A stretch of DNA of 36,228 nucleotides from Psilocybe azurescens (lineage: Eukaryota; Basidiomycota; Agaricomycetes; Agaricales; Agrocybaceae). Below, piece by piece: positions 1-11,237 of the stretch. The stretch covers positions 1 to 36,228 of the forward strand of contig JAJIRX010000178.1 in the NCBI GenBank assembly GCA_023853785.1. The letters are read 5' to 3'. Made by a program: the position numbers and the translations under genes. The number at the start of each line of letters is the position of its first letter. The first letter of the stretch is position 1. The notes under the pieces are model-generated. The model was not told the origin of the DNA. It did no database searches and saw only the letters and a list, made by a program, of their open reading frames with translations.

Positions 1-2100
1 GTAATGTCATTTTGGATTGCAGTAACTCTCTTAACTAACTTTCAAAAGTCATACTATACGAAATATCCACAACTCGGAACCTATTCTAGCTGTCGGATGG
101 TCTACCCCGCCTCCGACCCTCTTCCCAATTTCCTCTTCCGATACACACGTACAATGGCTTATTTCGCCAACCGATCCATACAACACGTATCCAGCATGAA
201 CGGGGTACGCATCACTTCAACCCTGCGTCTTTCGAATCCCGTCATGCAGAGCCCTTCTCGACGACAGAATATATAGAGCATTCTTATATCTGTCCGAGAC
301 CGTTCCCGCGAACTTCCACTTTATAATAAAGATTGTTTGTACATATGCGTGCCTATGAAATTCGCCGAAGAATACTACTCTTGAAACCTACTCCTTTCCA
401 ATTCCTTCCACGTAGCCTATGTCTCATGGAAAATCGCATTCTTCCCACTTCTGTCGTTGTCGCCCACATCCCTTTGTTTGGATACAGTATGAAGCAACTC
501 AGTGTAATTCATTTTCTTGACGAATAATAACGTATAACATTCTGAGCTTACAGCGTATGATTCTAATTCGCGAACCATTCTCCTCATTACCTTATTCTGG
601 ATACATATGTATCATTTTTCTCACTCGCCAAACCCCAGGAGAATGCCCTCCAGAATGCCAAATTAATATGTAGCAGCTCGACAGTCTGCCTCTTCAAATA
701 CAGCAGGATGTAAGTTCAAACTTATCTGCTAGATTCAAAGATTTGATGTAGTACAACCTTACAGTAGAAGTGAGGAGAGAGCATGTTTAACATTCCGCCA
801 GGAACTCAGAACATGCTACGCGTTCTCTATGGCATACGTCGATTAAAGATTGTTCCAGATCGTAAAAATGAAGGCAGTCCGGAATAGAATGAGAGAGCAC
901 ATGAGTATTGATGAAGGACGATGCGGGAGCGTGAGGTGCGTCATCGAGAGCGTTTATCCGTTGTTGAACGTCGAGTTTTCGAACGTCTTCGTCGGCTTGT
1001 TCATGCTCATCCTCTTCACTATCACTGTTTTCTCACCTCTCCTTCAGTAGCATGTATATATATCTGATCCACAACAAGATCTAGGGCTCTCAACAACCTT
1101 GCGCTTCAAAAAGTCTCCTCCCGACCAAACGTAAATTCTCCGACTCTCATCATGCACCTGAACTATTTGTGGACTCGGGTTTATAGACCGTCCCCAACAG
1201 TCAATATCCACCGCCTCATGTACACCACCGTCGTCTGAGCACCTCAGAACCCCGTATCTGCATCCGCGTTTTTATTGTTCATAGGGATGGACAACGCTCG
1301 GAGGTCTTATACTATTAGCTCTTTTACCGAATCTCGTAGTTTTCATCATGGATATCGGCAATTTTATTCACAGCTTTCCGTCGAGACTTGGATTACTGAG
1401 TCTACATAAGCGGTCTGGCCTGTTATCCTAGATTCATGATAAAGAGCTTTGATTATTTGTCAATCTTCAGCAGGTCGTCAGGATATTGAACGTGACTCGT
1501 CAATTCGATGCTCGACAGATCGAGGAACTCCATCAAAGGCAATAGGCGTTCGTCCTTTCCGGCGTCTTTCCCACTTGAAGCTTCTGCAAGTTCACACCGC
1601 ACGGCATTTTCTGCATCCGCGACATTTAATTTTGAACAAGTGGTTATATTTAGCTGACTGGTGTTCGCGACATGTGAAATGGATTCATAATGAAAGGGAT
1701 GATAACATCACTACTATGAAGTTATCCATTTATCGAAATAAATCTCAACGGATTATAGTGATGACCGTGAACCTCGCGTGAACTTAAGAAGAAGAGATAT
1801 GCCAAGACATCCTATTCGTGTGGCTTGAGGCTTGAGCTTGGCCACTCTCAACCGTGTCGACAGCCCCCCTGAGATCGACAATAACCCCGTGAGAAGACTA
1901 TGAACCAGTCGAAGTTTAGACCTGGAACAGGGTCAAACAAGGACTTTGTGTGTACTTGAGCCAAACCGCGTATTGATTTTTTATCTGATGGCGGTGAACA
2001 TCATAAATATGACGTTCTGGGAAGAAAACCAGTGTGTGAGAATTTTGGATGCAAGCATCGTTAAAAATGTACACAGGCGTTTCTAGCTGCCGGGTATTTT
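1..2100. other. Unassigned region with coding-looking minus-strand stretches
   Basis: I recognise no gene here. Two minus-strand stretches without stops have a protein-like composition. One spans about 1713 to 1453 (roughly 85 codons, no starting Met, acidic C-terminal part with LLPLMEFLDLSSIELTSHV). The other spans about 1038 to 789 and has an acidic start (DSEEDEHEQADEDVRKLD). They lie in the same orientation about 400 bp apart and could be exons of one decayed gene, but I see no good splice pair joining them. Open frames on the plus strand over the same bases look like shadows. The sequence around 775-830 resembles 28095-28145, so part of this region belongs to a dispersed family. Confidence 0.25.
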
Positions 2101-2211
2101 TAATAGACGTGTCAAGGTCCTTCAATTGTCGCGATTCGGCGTTTTAGAAATTCAAGCACAAAATATTACGCATAACGCAGTTCCAAGACATTCAGGGATG
2201 CGAAGGGGACT

Positions 2212-2224
2212 GCAGTATATAAGC
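2212..2224 (+). promoter_or_regulatory. TATA box of the secreted-protein gene
   Basis: TATATAAG lies about 100 bp upstream of the ATG at 2321, a plausible spacing for a fungal TATA promoter with a short 5' leader. The leader between them is A/C-rich and ends in ACATAAAACAATG, with A at position -3, a good fungal start context. Confidence 0.5.
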
Positions 2225-2320
2225 TCAAGTGAGCCGTCGCATATCTTCAGTTCACTAAATCACTCTAAGAGTTCTCCCAAAGATAAAGAACAGTTTCAAA
2301 GCAAACTATCACATAAAACA

Positions 2321-2866
2321 ATGTTCTCCACGGCCATCTTCACCAACGTACTCGCAATTTTCTCCATGATTACCATTGCTAGTGCTACACCCACCTCCAA
2401 CAACGTCTTTGAGAAAAGAGCAGCAGTGCGTTATTTTTTTCCCCGAATTTATCAGGACTTTCAACTAAATCCACTCGATTATAACAGAATAGCGTTCCGA
2501 CCGTGGAGGTGTGTACTGGGAACATCGGGACCGGATGCGTGACCATCCCTGTCGTCTCCGACTCCTGCGTCAACTTCACTGGTGGGCTCAGCTTCCTCAA
2601 CAAGGAGTCGTCGGCCGTTGTTGTACCAGGTGGTTTCGTGTGCACTTTCTTCGCGTACGTCCCTTTTTCTTTGTCGTCTTATAGAGCATACTGGTCTCAT
2701 ACTGGGATTTGAAACTTAAGCGACGCTGGTTGCTTGTCTCTGAAAGGGGGGCTCCCAGGTTATCTTGCAAGGCGGAACTTGGAGCTTCGCGAATCCGGTT
2801 CCTGGAACTGGTGGGAATGTCAACTTTAACGACCAGGCGAGCTCGTTCAGCTGCAGCCCAGTTTAG
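2321..2866 (+). pseudogene. Kex2-processed cysteine-rich small secreted protein, one frameshift
   Basis: Three exons can be read: 2321-2425, 2488-2654 and 2721-2866, with introns of 62 and 66 bp (GTGCGT..ACAG and GTACGT..TTAAG) and consistent phases. Residues 1 to about 20 form a signal peptide (MFSTAIFTNVLAIFSMI..ASA). A dibasic EKR Kex2 site follows at about residue 33. The mature part is about 105 residues with six cysteines (VCTGN, GCVT, SCVNF, VCTFF, GCLS, SCSPV). The reading frame breaks once, at a run of six G (2746-2751). With five G the frame runs on through a Gly/Asn-rich tail to TAG at 2864. This is either a real disruption or a homopolymer error. The layout is typical of basidiomycete small secreted proteins. 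No function can be assigned. Confidence 0.7.
2746..2751 (+). other. G6 run that breaks the secreted-protein frame
   Basis: The upstream exon-3 frame (DAGCLSLKGG) and the downstream frame (SQVILQGGTW..SFSCSPV, stop) differ by exactly one base across this hexamer of G. Removing one G joins two halves that both look like genuine mature-protein sequence. Confidence 0.65.
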
Positions 2867-2869
2867 TTT

Positions 2870-5300
2870 GCATTGTATCTTCGTTAAGGGTGATATTGAA
2901 GGATATACAAGCAGATTTATAAGGAATATAATATCGATGTTTAGTGTCAATGCACCAGTAGCTGTTAGTGTCCATTAAGAGCAGCTTCATTATGCAGCAG
3001 TTTCTCTGATCTGAAGTCGTGAATTAGGATCCAGAACGAGAGTAGTGAACATTATGCCTGAACCCCGACTTTGATCAAGATGGTACTGCAGATCTTTCCC
3101 TGGAAGACATGGAGCAGCTCAGTACCAGACGAGCTGAAAGAAACTGCTGCGTCACCGTGTGAACGGGGAGGATCTTGAAGGTTGCCGATAGTCGTAGTCG
3201 TTTGCTTGATGGGGGATTCTCAACGATGATGGATGGAAAGATCCCAGGGACAGTACTGAGCCCAAAGACAGTGCATATAGAGGAAGGTGTACTCAAGTGC
3301 GAGTCCGTGAAGTTGAAATGGAAACCTGGTGGGATCGGCCCTGAGCCACGAAAAGGATCGGGGGAGCGATCAACTCCAGGGTGATATTAATATGACAATT
3401 TTATGTAAGAAGCTGAGAAGACCAAAATGTCAATGCGGTCGAATAAGCCACTGCAATTGCAGACGATGCACGAAGGGGAGGCATAGAAAGAGGACGGAGT
3501 TGGACCACACTGCGTCACCTTGTGAGCGCGAAGGATCTTTTAGTGTGCGGATTGTTATCCGATGATTTTCCACTCCGATGATGAGATTCGAAGAGAGGAA
3601 CATTGAGCATGGAGCCACTGGTCATGGGCCATCCACGAGAGCAAGAGTGTCCAGGCGGTGTCGAACATCGCACCTGGTGCCTTCTCATCATGAATCTCAT
3701 ACATTACGACCCATGAGGTTGAACGGAATGTCCAGCACATGGAGCCAGTTCCGCAGTATCCAGCGAATATTGAATGTTGTACCGTCGTTATCATGGAATC
3801 GTAACTTTATACATACATCACCACAAGCGAGTGTTTCCATTTATGTAATTTGCATTGCCAACCTTGACTTCGTTGCATTCATTGTAGATCCTTAAGACAG
3901 CCTTATCTTTGATCAGATGGTCACTGCAGTCAGAATCGAGAGCCGAGTTGTAAGATGGAATGAACGGCACCAGTAAAGATCAGTTGAGTGTAGTAAAGCC
4001 AAAGCATAATGAACGCTGAGCATGACATGAAAACTCGATGGATTCTGCAGACACTGATCTAATCAATGAAGCCGCAATAGATTGGGTAACTGATATATAC
4101 GACTGAAGGACGTTGGCTTTCGGTCGTGGGTTTGTGTCAGTTCTACATATATTAAATGATGGGCCTGGACTTTATCTGAATATGTCCTATCCCTCGGATT
4201 CCATCTCCATTCCTTCCATCCATGACATCTTCCCAAACCCTGGTATGGCTCACCCCAGAATGTGTTCACATTTGGGTCATTGGTATCGAAATTTTTTCAT
4301 CGATGCTGACGCCATGCCCATTGTGATTGCCAAGTGCTCCATGGGCACTGCCGCGGCTTGAATTTAGACGCTCAAACTGCATACATAGGCGCTTCGAGTA
4401 GGCTCTTAATCTTTGATAGCTATTAGTATAGGTTCTCGCCTAATCAGTCTCGATATGGCTAGTAGTCCTTACCGATTTGTATGTTAATAGTATCATCCCA
4501 ATGTCGTGTGGTACGTATATTTAGACACAAAATCACTCTCTCTTTAGTTTTATATCTTTCAAATCAATTAGCGGGTTTTGTGTTCCGGGGATAAATATAC
4601 ACAATTTGATATCAAGTCGACAGGATATCAGCTCAATGCACTATATGTGATGAACAAATAACGTGTGAACTTGCGAACAAACATAGATTGCTTTGGGAGA
4701 CTTTCTCTCTGAATGTAAATGGTTATCGAGTAAGATATCTGCAGTACTGTCCAGAGTGCGTTCTTCAGCCAGCAAGCGAAACCGGATTTGATGTCCAGTA
4801 TAACTCCTCAAGGTCTCACTGGACACACGTCAGTCTGGCACGCGCACGGTGAGGCAATGCAGATCAATTTATAATTACTTGAGCGCTGTGGATCTGTGTA
4901 GAGGTCTGAGCGTGGATGGGGCTGATCATCCGGTCGGTCTTTTAGAACCACAACTGGAATGGCTGTTCAAGCGCAATACATAGCTTGTTCATCAACATCG
5001 AAACAAAACACTATAATCAAATGCCAGTGACCTTTATCGTTGGAGCATCTCACAGTCCCGCTTCAGGAAATCTGTCTATATTATGAATAATTATTAAAGA
5101 GGTGCAACACATCCCTGCTCATCTGATAGCATCTTGTTGAGAGATGTTGAAAATATCTTAATATCTTTTATCTAGATGAGGTAAATTACTCTAGTCCCCC
5201 TGCCGATATCAGGATCGCCCAACCAGAATAAATGGGGGACATACAGAGTTAAATTGATATCTGAAAATAGGACCACTAGTTAATGATCAAAGACACCTCA
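2870..5300. other. Unassigned region with a diverged local duplication
   Basis: I can name no gene here. Segments near 3145-3180 and 3505-3540 resemble each other (shared CTGCGTCACC, then TGTGA and AGGATCTT), about 360 bp apart, which suggests a diverged tandem duplication. Open frames of 60-105 codons occur on both strands (for example plus 4113-4361 and minus 3555-3794), but none shows a family motif, signal peptide or splice structure that I trust. Confidence 0.3.
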
Positions 5301-5409
5301 CTCGCCCGTCATAACCCCCAGTGATGGTTACACGCAAACGCAATTCGCGAATACTTAAACTCCGCCCTTTTCACCGGTACACTCGATTAAACCACCCCGC
5401 GACTATCCA

Positions 5410-7100
5410 ATGGCAGATGCTACCCTGTTCAGTGCTTTCCGAGACATCCAAGTCACCCAATATACCCAGTGTACGTCAAATGTGTACTTCTTCCCTAGCA
5501 CACGCATCCATGTCGACTCATTGGCTTTTTTCAGTGTCTGCGGGATGCATCATTGTTTTGATCACTGTGCGTCTCATTGTTGTCCACGAAAGCCTTAACT
5601 GCGGGTGACCTTGTCTGTTAGTAATCACATTTGATCAAGAGGCGAGTCTTTTAGCAGGCATTTCCACAGCCGAAGAACACTCAAAACTAATTGTTGGGCT
5701 AGGTCAACTTGATCTGGGTATATCCCATTCTCTGTATGCCTCAAGTAAATTCTGAAGTTGTTGATGCAGATGGGCTCTTGGTCGTTGGGAAATGTCTTAT
5801 TCTTGAGCGTACGTACCAGTCAAGTTTCTATTTTTTTGTGCCACAATCAATCACCAATCACCTACCAGATTCGATACTATGTGTTGGCTGCCGTGATGTG
5901 GGTACCATTTAACAGACCCTGTCCAATCCCCCGCAAGTTGTATAATGATTGATTTTATTGACGCCACCAAGTTTCAACAGCTACGGTGAGTGGGGTTCTA
6001 TTCACGTTCACCCGAGCTAGATGCATGCTTACTTCCCATCAGTGTCCTTTTCTTCAACCATCAACGATTCTGTAAGCAATTCAATGATTCTAATATCTGC
6101 TATTTAAAGCAGTCGCTCAACATCTACCCGCCAGCTGTAGGCTAAGTGATGGTAATCACATCATTTCTTGATCTGACGCCACAGCTGTTCTCTTCCTTGT
6201 AGCTGTGAGTCTGAGCGACTCTATTGCTTTGTCCCCGCTTACTATGTTCTATTTTGTTATAAGGCCATAGTTTATTTCTATGGCAAGGGTGGACAAGTCT
6301 AGGTGTTACTATGATGGCTGAAGGTGCGTCCACACCCCACAATGCAAATATACTACCTACATAGTCGTCCGCCTCAGGAATCCTGCAGATCAGGATATAC
6401 GCCCTCTACCGACTGAACAAGCAGATATTGGCCGTCATTCTGACATTCTTTCTCATTTCTTCCACAATATGCGCGGTCATAATGGGATTGGTAATGCAAA
6501 CTCTCGAAGGTGAGAACACTTGTTAACACAACATTAACACCTCTACTCGCTTAATCACAATGATCACATCTCCAGCAAGGGCTTTACAAATTCCTGGTGG
6601 AAAATTTGCATACTAGTCGGCACCTTGGCGTTTTTACACTTTCTGGATCCCGATCATCTGCTTCGAAGCATTACTATGTGCGCTAGCCCTGTTTCGAGGA
6701 GTGCAAATATCTAAATCAATTGGACTCGGGGAGGCCCTTCGACGTTTCTTCGAAGCAGACGTCAGCTGGTCGATATCTTGTTCCGAGACTCCCTCATCTA
6801 CTTCATGGCGTAGGCATCTCAGCATCTTCTTCTCATTTACACGACAGTTAAAATGAATAAACACAGAATTGGAGCAACATATGTTACCACCATGGTATTT
6901 TGGATCACCGTTCGGGTCCGCCGCTGTTGTTTCTGACGTTTAATAGTATTACTAAAGCTAATCATTTTGACTTTATTTAGCGAGGGTTAGATCAAGTCCC
7001 ATTGGGATTCTGCATTGCATTTCCTTGCATACTATCCAATAGGCTCGTGCTCAACATTCGCAGTGCTTCGCTTCACAACCATTCCATGGGGGCACATGTT
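5410..7100 (+). pseudogene. DUF6533-type 7-TM membrane protein relic
   Basis: Pieces of a basidiomycete 7-TM protein of the DUF6533 type appear in order. The N-terminus from ATG 5410 ends in RDIQVTQYTQ, the characteristic start of the domain. A DHLITFDQE-like segment is reached through a short intron but only after a one-base frameshift near 5555. Then come IYALYRLNKQILAV (about 6392 on), the loop RALQIPGGKF with a TAG stop at 6614-6616, FWIPIICFEALLCALALFRG, a second frameshift at about 6720-6755, LVDILFRDSLIYFMA, and the last membrane segment IAFPCILSNRLVLNIRS (about 7005-7070). Exons are separated by short GT..AG introns. The family has no assigned biochemical role. At least two frameshifts and one stop make this copy dead. 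Confidence 0.65.
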
Positions 7101-7548
7101 TCATACCGTAGCAGGGAAATTCCAGGGCATGCAGGGGCGTGCAAAATTGGGGTGTGTAAGGGGTGTATAGTTCTAGGCAACTCTGAAAAAAAGCGGTTGA
7201 ACGGAGGTCCGTGGTCTGTGAGAAGTCGCCCACAAGTCTGTAAAAGTGTTATGCCAAAATGCAGTCCACTATGAATCCGGCGGGCCCGGAAGATCTGACT
7301 CTAAGCAGCTGAAACGCTCATTTCAGCCATTTAAGTCGTGTATCTAGAAACTACTGAAGTGATTGTGGAAATTTCGACCCCATAGAATGTATACTAAAGG
7401 TAGTAAAAATCAACCAAGAACAACCCCGTATCCACTGAGAGAAATCCAACCTCTTTTCGACCTCAAAAGCGCAGAAAAAGTGTATTTACAACCAAGATAA
7501 GTTTTCTTCTGCTAAAGGTCTAATTTTTACGTTTTACTGTTTCAGAAA

Positions 7549-7710
7549 ATGGACACTGAGGAAGAGGCGGAATTTCTCACCTCAACTGAGCTCGCGCATG
7601 TTCTCTGTTTCTTTATACAACCTCTGCTTGAGCAAAACAACCACTTCAGTCAGCAATCGCCCATTTTCCGCGATCCGGAACTCGGCCAACAACACACTGA
7701 ATGCAATTAA
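7549..7710 (+). CDS. Small 53-codon ORF, possible last exon of the 7-TM relic
   Basis: An ATG directly follows a good acceptor (TTTACTGTTTCAG) and opens 53 acidic, ordinary-looking codons (MDTEEEAEFLTSTELAHVL...) to TAA. It lies about 450 bp downstream of the last transmembrane segment of the 7-TM relic on the same strand. It could be that gene's cytoplasmic tail exon or a chance ORF. No family is recognised. Confidence 0.2.
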   Translation: MDTEEEAEFLTSTELAHVLCFFIQPLLEQNNHFSQQSPIFRDPELGQQHTECN

Positions 7711-7877
7711 GATCGATGACCTCGATTGGCCCATCCTGTTTGTAATATTTCATTCCCAACGCATTTCATCAGGAAAACCTGAGAAATTCTATTTAGCAAT
7801 ATGCCGTTCACAAACCTGTTGCAACATTATAACACACAGACATCAGCTCATAACCATATATTTGTGACATGTAATAT

Positions 7878-8036
7878 TCTTTTGTAATGTAAAGTAAATA
7901 TAATATGATAAGTATATTATAACTAGATTGCAAGGCTATGTAAGATGTTAGATGGTTTACAGATTGGGTACAATAATGTTTCTGCAATATAAAGCAAATA
8001 TAATATGGCAAGGACAATGTAACTAGATTGTGCAGT
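7878..8036 (+). repeat. Two diverged tandem copies, period about 100 bp
   Basis: The segment around 7880-7935 (TGTAAAGTAAATATAATATG ... TAACTAGATTG) recurs around 7980-8035 (TATAAAGCAAATATAATATG ... TAACTAGATTG). The surrounding 7.1-9.0 kb is AT-rich and otherwise without recognisable genes. Confidence 0.6.
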
Positions 8037-8339
8037 GGTACCAGGTTCACCAAAAAATTATATTGTAGTACAATTGGCCCTTTGCAATTATACATAAAAT
8101 GCATTTTACCAAAAGTTACCCATTTTGGATGGTGTCACAGAGTGCACATGACATTGGTCAATTATGGAAGTTGTCAGCTCACGGGGTTGATCATGTCCTC
8201 ACCCTGTTGACTGAACAAAATGCAATATTCAGTTGATGTCCCTGTAGTGTTCACACTGAATGTAAATGAAATGGGCTTGCATGGGTTTTGGTGGTGTGTG
8301 CCATTGATGATCATTCCAAAATGGCAGTTTACTTCTGAG

Positions 8340-8510
8340 GGCAGCGGGATCGGGGGACTTATTGAAACTGAGGGTTCTTGGGCTCTGGGGGACTTATTGA
8401 AACTGAGGAAACTGGGCTCTGGGGTTTATGAGATTTGACGGAAATTGGGCTCTTGGGGTTTATGAAATTTGGCGGAATTGGGCTCTGGGGTTTATGGGAT
8501 TTGAGGGTTC
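8340..8510 (+). repeat. G-rich minisatellite, unit about 35 bp
   Basis: Imperfect repeats built on TTGGGCTCTGGGGTTTATG followed by GA/AA-ATTTG occur about four to five times. The plus strand is strongly G/T-biased. No coding meaning is apparent. Confidence 0.65.
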
Positions 8511-8579
8511 TTTAGCATCAGGGATGGATTCAAAATGGGTGGGCCTCTACTAAGCCTTGTCCCTGTATCATGAACACAT

Positions 8580-8825
8580 AATATTGCTTTTGAAAAATTT
8601 TTGGACCTAGCAATATTTTTCTATAAATTACATTGTGAGTCGGCATATATTATGATGATAATTGTAATGCAGATGACCATCTACTAATAACCCATATTAT
8701 TATGACAAACTTATAATATCACTTTTCAAATATTTTTGGACCTAGCAATATCTTTCTATAAATTACATTGTGAGTTGGCCTATACTATGATGACCAGATT
8801 ATGACACAGATGACAATCTACAAGG
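8580..8825 (+). repeat. Tandem duplication, period 135 bp
   Basis: The block TTGGACCTAGCAATAT..TTCTATAAATTACATTGTGAGT starts at 8601 and again at 8736. Flanking bases (TATNATGATGA, CAGATGACNATCTAC) are also shared, so the whole unit of about 135 bp is duplicated with a few substitutions. Confidence 0.75.
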
Positions 8826-9074
8826 GATTTTGGAGTTTATATTGTCTGATGTGATTTTTTAATTTTCCTGATGTTTGACTTTCTGGCTTAATAGATCGAA
8901 TGGCGGCAAGACAGTGTGTTGTTTCTGTCGGAAAATTGTCAGTTTACCAATTGGGACTGAGATTGCTAACGGTCCGATATTCACCGATAAGCATGTCTAG
9001 TTTAACATATATGCACCTGAAGATCGATGTCAGTCGCCATTTGCGAGTTTAGATAACTATTTGTCCTCCCGAGT

Positions 9075-9257
9075 TTACAAATAGAACGTCCCAGCGACCG
9101 GCAGTTCTTGTAGGTGCGCCTCAGTGTGGTATACATAATACCTTCCCAGAGCTGGGACCGCCAACTGATACCCATTGACTGCTGTGCAGGCAACATTGTG
9201 CCACCCCGTCCACAACTCAATTGATTCCTTGTAACTGACCTGCCACCCAATCCTCAA
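9075..9257 (-). pseudogene. Unrecognised coding-like fragment next to element 1
   Basis: This minus-strand stretch of about 60 codons contains ESIELWTGWHNVACTAVNG and LAVPALGRYYVYHTEAHL. It looks like real protein but I do not recognise it. It starts about 35 bp outside the left terminus of the transposon at 9290, so it may be the remainder of a gene into which the element inserted. No matching continuation is visible on the other side of the element. Confidence 0.3.
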
Positions 9258-9305
9258 GGCCTATCCATCCAAAGTCACAGATAGGGAATGTAGTGTACTT
9301 TACCT

Positions 9306-9545
9306 CCACCCAGGAACTCCATATGGAGTCCACCAACTCCATACAGAAATGGTGGACTCCACATGGACTCCATCTGGAACATATACAAGTGTTCAAAAAA
9401 TCATCTTTGATAGGTGGAGTTCAAGTGGACTCCAGATGGACTCCAGGTGGACTTCAAGCTATTCCACTTGAGTCCAACTGGAGGCCAGGTGGAGGTCAAG
9501 AGAGTCCAGGTGGAGTTCAATTAGAATCCACCTGGACTGACTTGG
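9306..9545. repeat. Subterminal TCCA-N-TGGA array, left side of element 1
   Basis: The array holds repeated near-palindromes such as TCCATATGGA, TCCACATGGA, TCCAGATGGA and TCCAGGTGGA, mostly joined by ACTCC or GTCC and spaced about 10-12 bp. It begins within the terminal inverted repeat. Confidence 0.8.
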
Positions 9546-9699
9546 TGAATTTTACCAAGTCCAGCTATAGCTAGATTTTAATTGGAATGTATTTTCTTAG
9601 GGTGCATTCATGCAATAATATGTGATATATACATATATAATATATTGAAAACTATATACTACATTGTTACCTACAATATTATCTACTAATGAAGTTGAT

Positions 9700-10620
9700 C
9701 ACTGAAACATAAAAATAAATAGAAAAGAAATAAAAGAAAAACATACGAAATAGAGGAAAAAAAGTAGACGAGAGGATACATAAATAAAAAAGAGAAAAAC
9801 GAGACGAAAAAAAGAAAAAAAGGGGGCGAAGACGTTGGCCATGTCGCTCGTAGCCCTGCCATACATGTTGTCGTCGTCATGGTGGCCTTCGGTACATGTT
9901 GTGGTGGCCATCGTGCGTGTCCAGCGTGTTGGCGTGTTCATCGCGTCTGTCGTACGTGTTGTCGTTGTTGCAGTGGCCGCTGTACGTGTCATCATTGTCG
10001 TTGTTGCGGTGGCCACCATACATGTCATCGTCGTTGTCACGGTGGCCGCCATACACGTCGTTGTCATTGTCGTGGCCATTGTTGTCATTGTCATGGCCGT
10101 TGTCGTTGCCGTTGTACATGTCGTTGTCGTTGTCGTGGTGTTTGTACCTGCCGTTGTCGTCGTCTGTACACATCCTGCGTGCTGTCATACTCGTTGCTGT
10201 ATGTGCCAGTCATCATCGTCGTCGGCCTATACAAAAAAAGAGGAGGGGGAGTGGTTAGTGGCAGCGGTATGCGGAATTCTGCGACTTACCTGGGGTCATG
10301 GATTTGTTCCTCGTTCGTGTCGCCTCCCCTCGTTCTGCCTCGTTCCGTGTTCGCCTCACCTCACCTTGTTCCTCGTTCCCCACCCGTCTCGTTCGCCCCT
10401 GTTCCATACTCACCTTCCTTTGTTCACAGGTGTCCACTTGTTCGTTGTTGGCCTCGGTTTGTTGTGATGCAATGCGATGCGTGTCGGGTCAGGTTGGCAT
10501 GGGCCTGGCTCCAACCGACGACGGCGAGGTAGGGGGTATGCACAACGGCCGGCAGTGGGGTGGTGGTGGTCGGAGGAAGACGTGGGGTGGTGGAAATAAT
10601 AAACGGACCGACGTGGCATC
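9700..10620 (+). repeat. Purine tract plus G/T/C minisatellite, cargo of element 1
   Basis: About 9700-9830 is almost pure A/G on the plus strand. From about 9850 to 10180 the DNA is a degenerate minisatellite built on TGTCGTTGTCGTGGTGG-like units, nearly free of A. From 10290 to 10440 it is rich in CTCGTTC/CCTC units. Long ORFs occur in several frames on both strands (Val/His/Cys-rich one way, Asp/Asn/His/Thr-rich the other), as expected from repeats rather than selection on one protein. The end block (GGTGGTGGTGGTCGGAGGAA, about 10560) resembles that of the second element. Confidence 0.7.
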
Positions 10621-10717
10621 AATAAGTCACATACATGACGTTATTTGTCACTTGCCAAGAAATGCCGATTGAATAGCCATATTGGTATCTAGGCCATCAA
10701 ATTTTAGGCAATTACAA

Positions 10718-10790
10718 AGCCCATATAGCTTAGTTAGTTTAGCATTAGCCTCTGGTGTTCTCGGAGGCCTGAGTTCAATTCCTGTTGGTG
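10718..10790 (+). ncRNA. tRNA-like pol III sequence (SINE or tRNA pseudogene)
   Basis: The sequence contains an A-box-like TAGCTTAGTTAG, a possible anticodon arm (stem CTCTG/CGGAG, seven-base loop GTGTTCT with T at position 33), and a B-box-like AGTTCAATTCC. A run of T suited to pol III termination follows immediately. The acceptor and T stems pair badly, so I do not regard it as a functional tRNA. It lies inside the transposon copy 1. Confidence 0.4.
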
Positions 10791-10849
10791 TCATTTTTTT
10801 GCACTATAATAAAATATAATAAAATATAAATAAAATCTGGGGATCTTCC

Positions 10850-11177
10850 TCCACCTGGAGTCCATTTGAAATTGATGCTGGAATAGTGTATTCATGCTGA
10901 TACACATGCTTCATGAGTCAAATCCACATGGAATCCATATGGAGGATGGGAGACTCAAATGAAGTTCCACATGGAGTCCACATGGAGTTCCACATCCTCC
11001 ACATTGGTCCATATGGAGGATGAGTCAATTCCAGCTGGACTCCATATGGAGTCTCCACCTCTAAATGGCTAGGACACCTGCAAAAAAAAAGATCATTAAA
11101 CTCCATATGGACTCCATCAACTCCATGCCGGAGTTGGTGGACTCCACATGGAATACCTGGGTGAGGGTAAAGACCTC
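10850..11177. repeat. Right subterminal array and terminus of element 1
   Basis: Near-palindromes such as TCCATATGGA and TCCACATGGA are followed by a hairpin CCAACTCC/GGAGTTGG near the very end (about 11117-11142 region), then GGGTGAGGGTAAAGACCTC at the terminus. From about 10921 on it is closely similar over about 270 bp to 14652-14923, so this is a defined terminal module, not simple sequence. Confidence 0.75.
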
Positions 11178-11237
11178 CAGTGATGTGGAATTGTGGGGTT
11201 CCAACCTCAAGACTTATAATTTCCCAGAGTTAATCAC

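Larger units (their letters stand above)
9290..11177. mobile_element. Non-autonomous TIR transposon, copy 1 (about 1.89 kb)
   Basis: The left end (TGTACTTTACCTCCACCCAG, about 9294 on) and the reverse complement of the right end (GTCTTTACCCTCACCCAG, ending at about 11177) match over about 44 bp with roughly six mismatches, running into GGAGTCCACCAACTCC on both sides. Inside each end is an array of TCCA..TGGA near-palindromes (9306-9545 and 10850-11170). The interior holds a purine-rich tract, a G/T/C minisatellite, a C/T-rich block and a tRNA-like sequence, but no transposase. No clear target-site duplication is seen. It has the same ends and architecture as the element at 16708-18551 and presumably needs a transposase supplied in trans. 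Confidence 0.7.

Noticed and set aside
1449..1781. 110-codon plus ORF resembling an F-box/LRR piece (RRLSHLKLLQ)
   Set aside because: Similarity is too slight, and the opposite strand has an equally open and more natural-looking frame.
3075..3794. Possible aegerolysin-like gene suggested by repeated SPCERxGS-like peptides
   Set aside because: The other landmark residues of that family are missing and the frames are interrupted. The similarity is only of two short segments to each other.
4113..4361. 82-codon plus ORF (LYLNMSYPSDSISIPSIHDI)
   Set aside because: No family, no signal peptide, no neighbouring exons in frame.
9835..10532. Overlapping ORFs of 120-217 codons (Val-rich, Cys/His-rich) and minus ORFs rich in Asp/Asn/Thr
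   Set aside because: Several frames on both strands are open because the repeat lacks stop codons. Composition simply mirrors the TGTCGTTGTC-type units.
10718..10790. Functional tRNA-Asn (anticodon GTT)
   Set aside because: The acceptor and T stems do not pair, so it is at best a tRNA-derived sequence.
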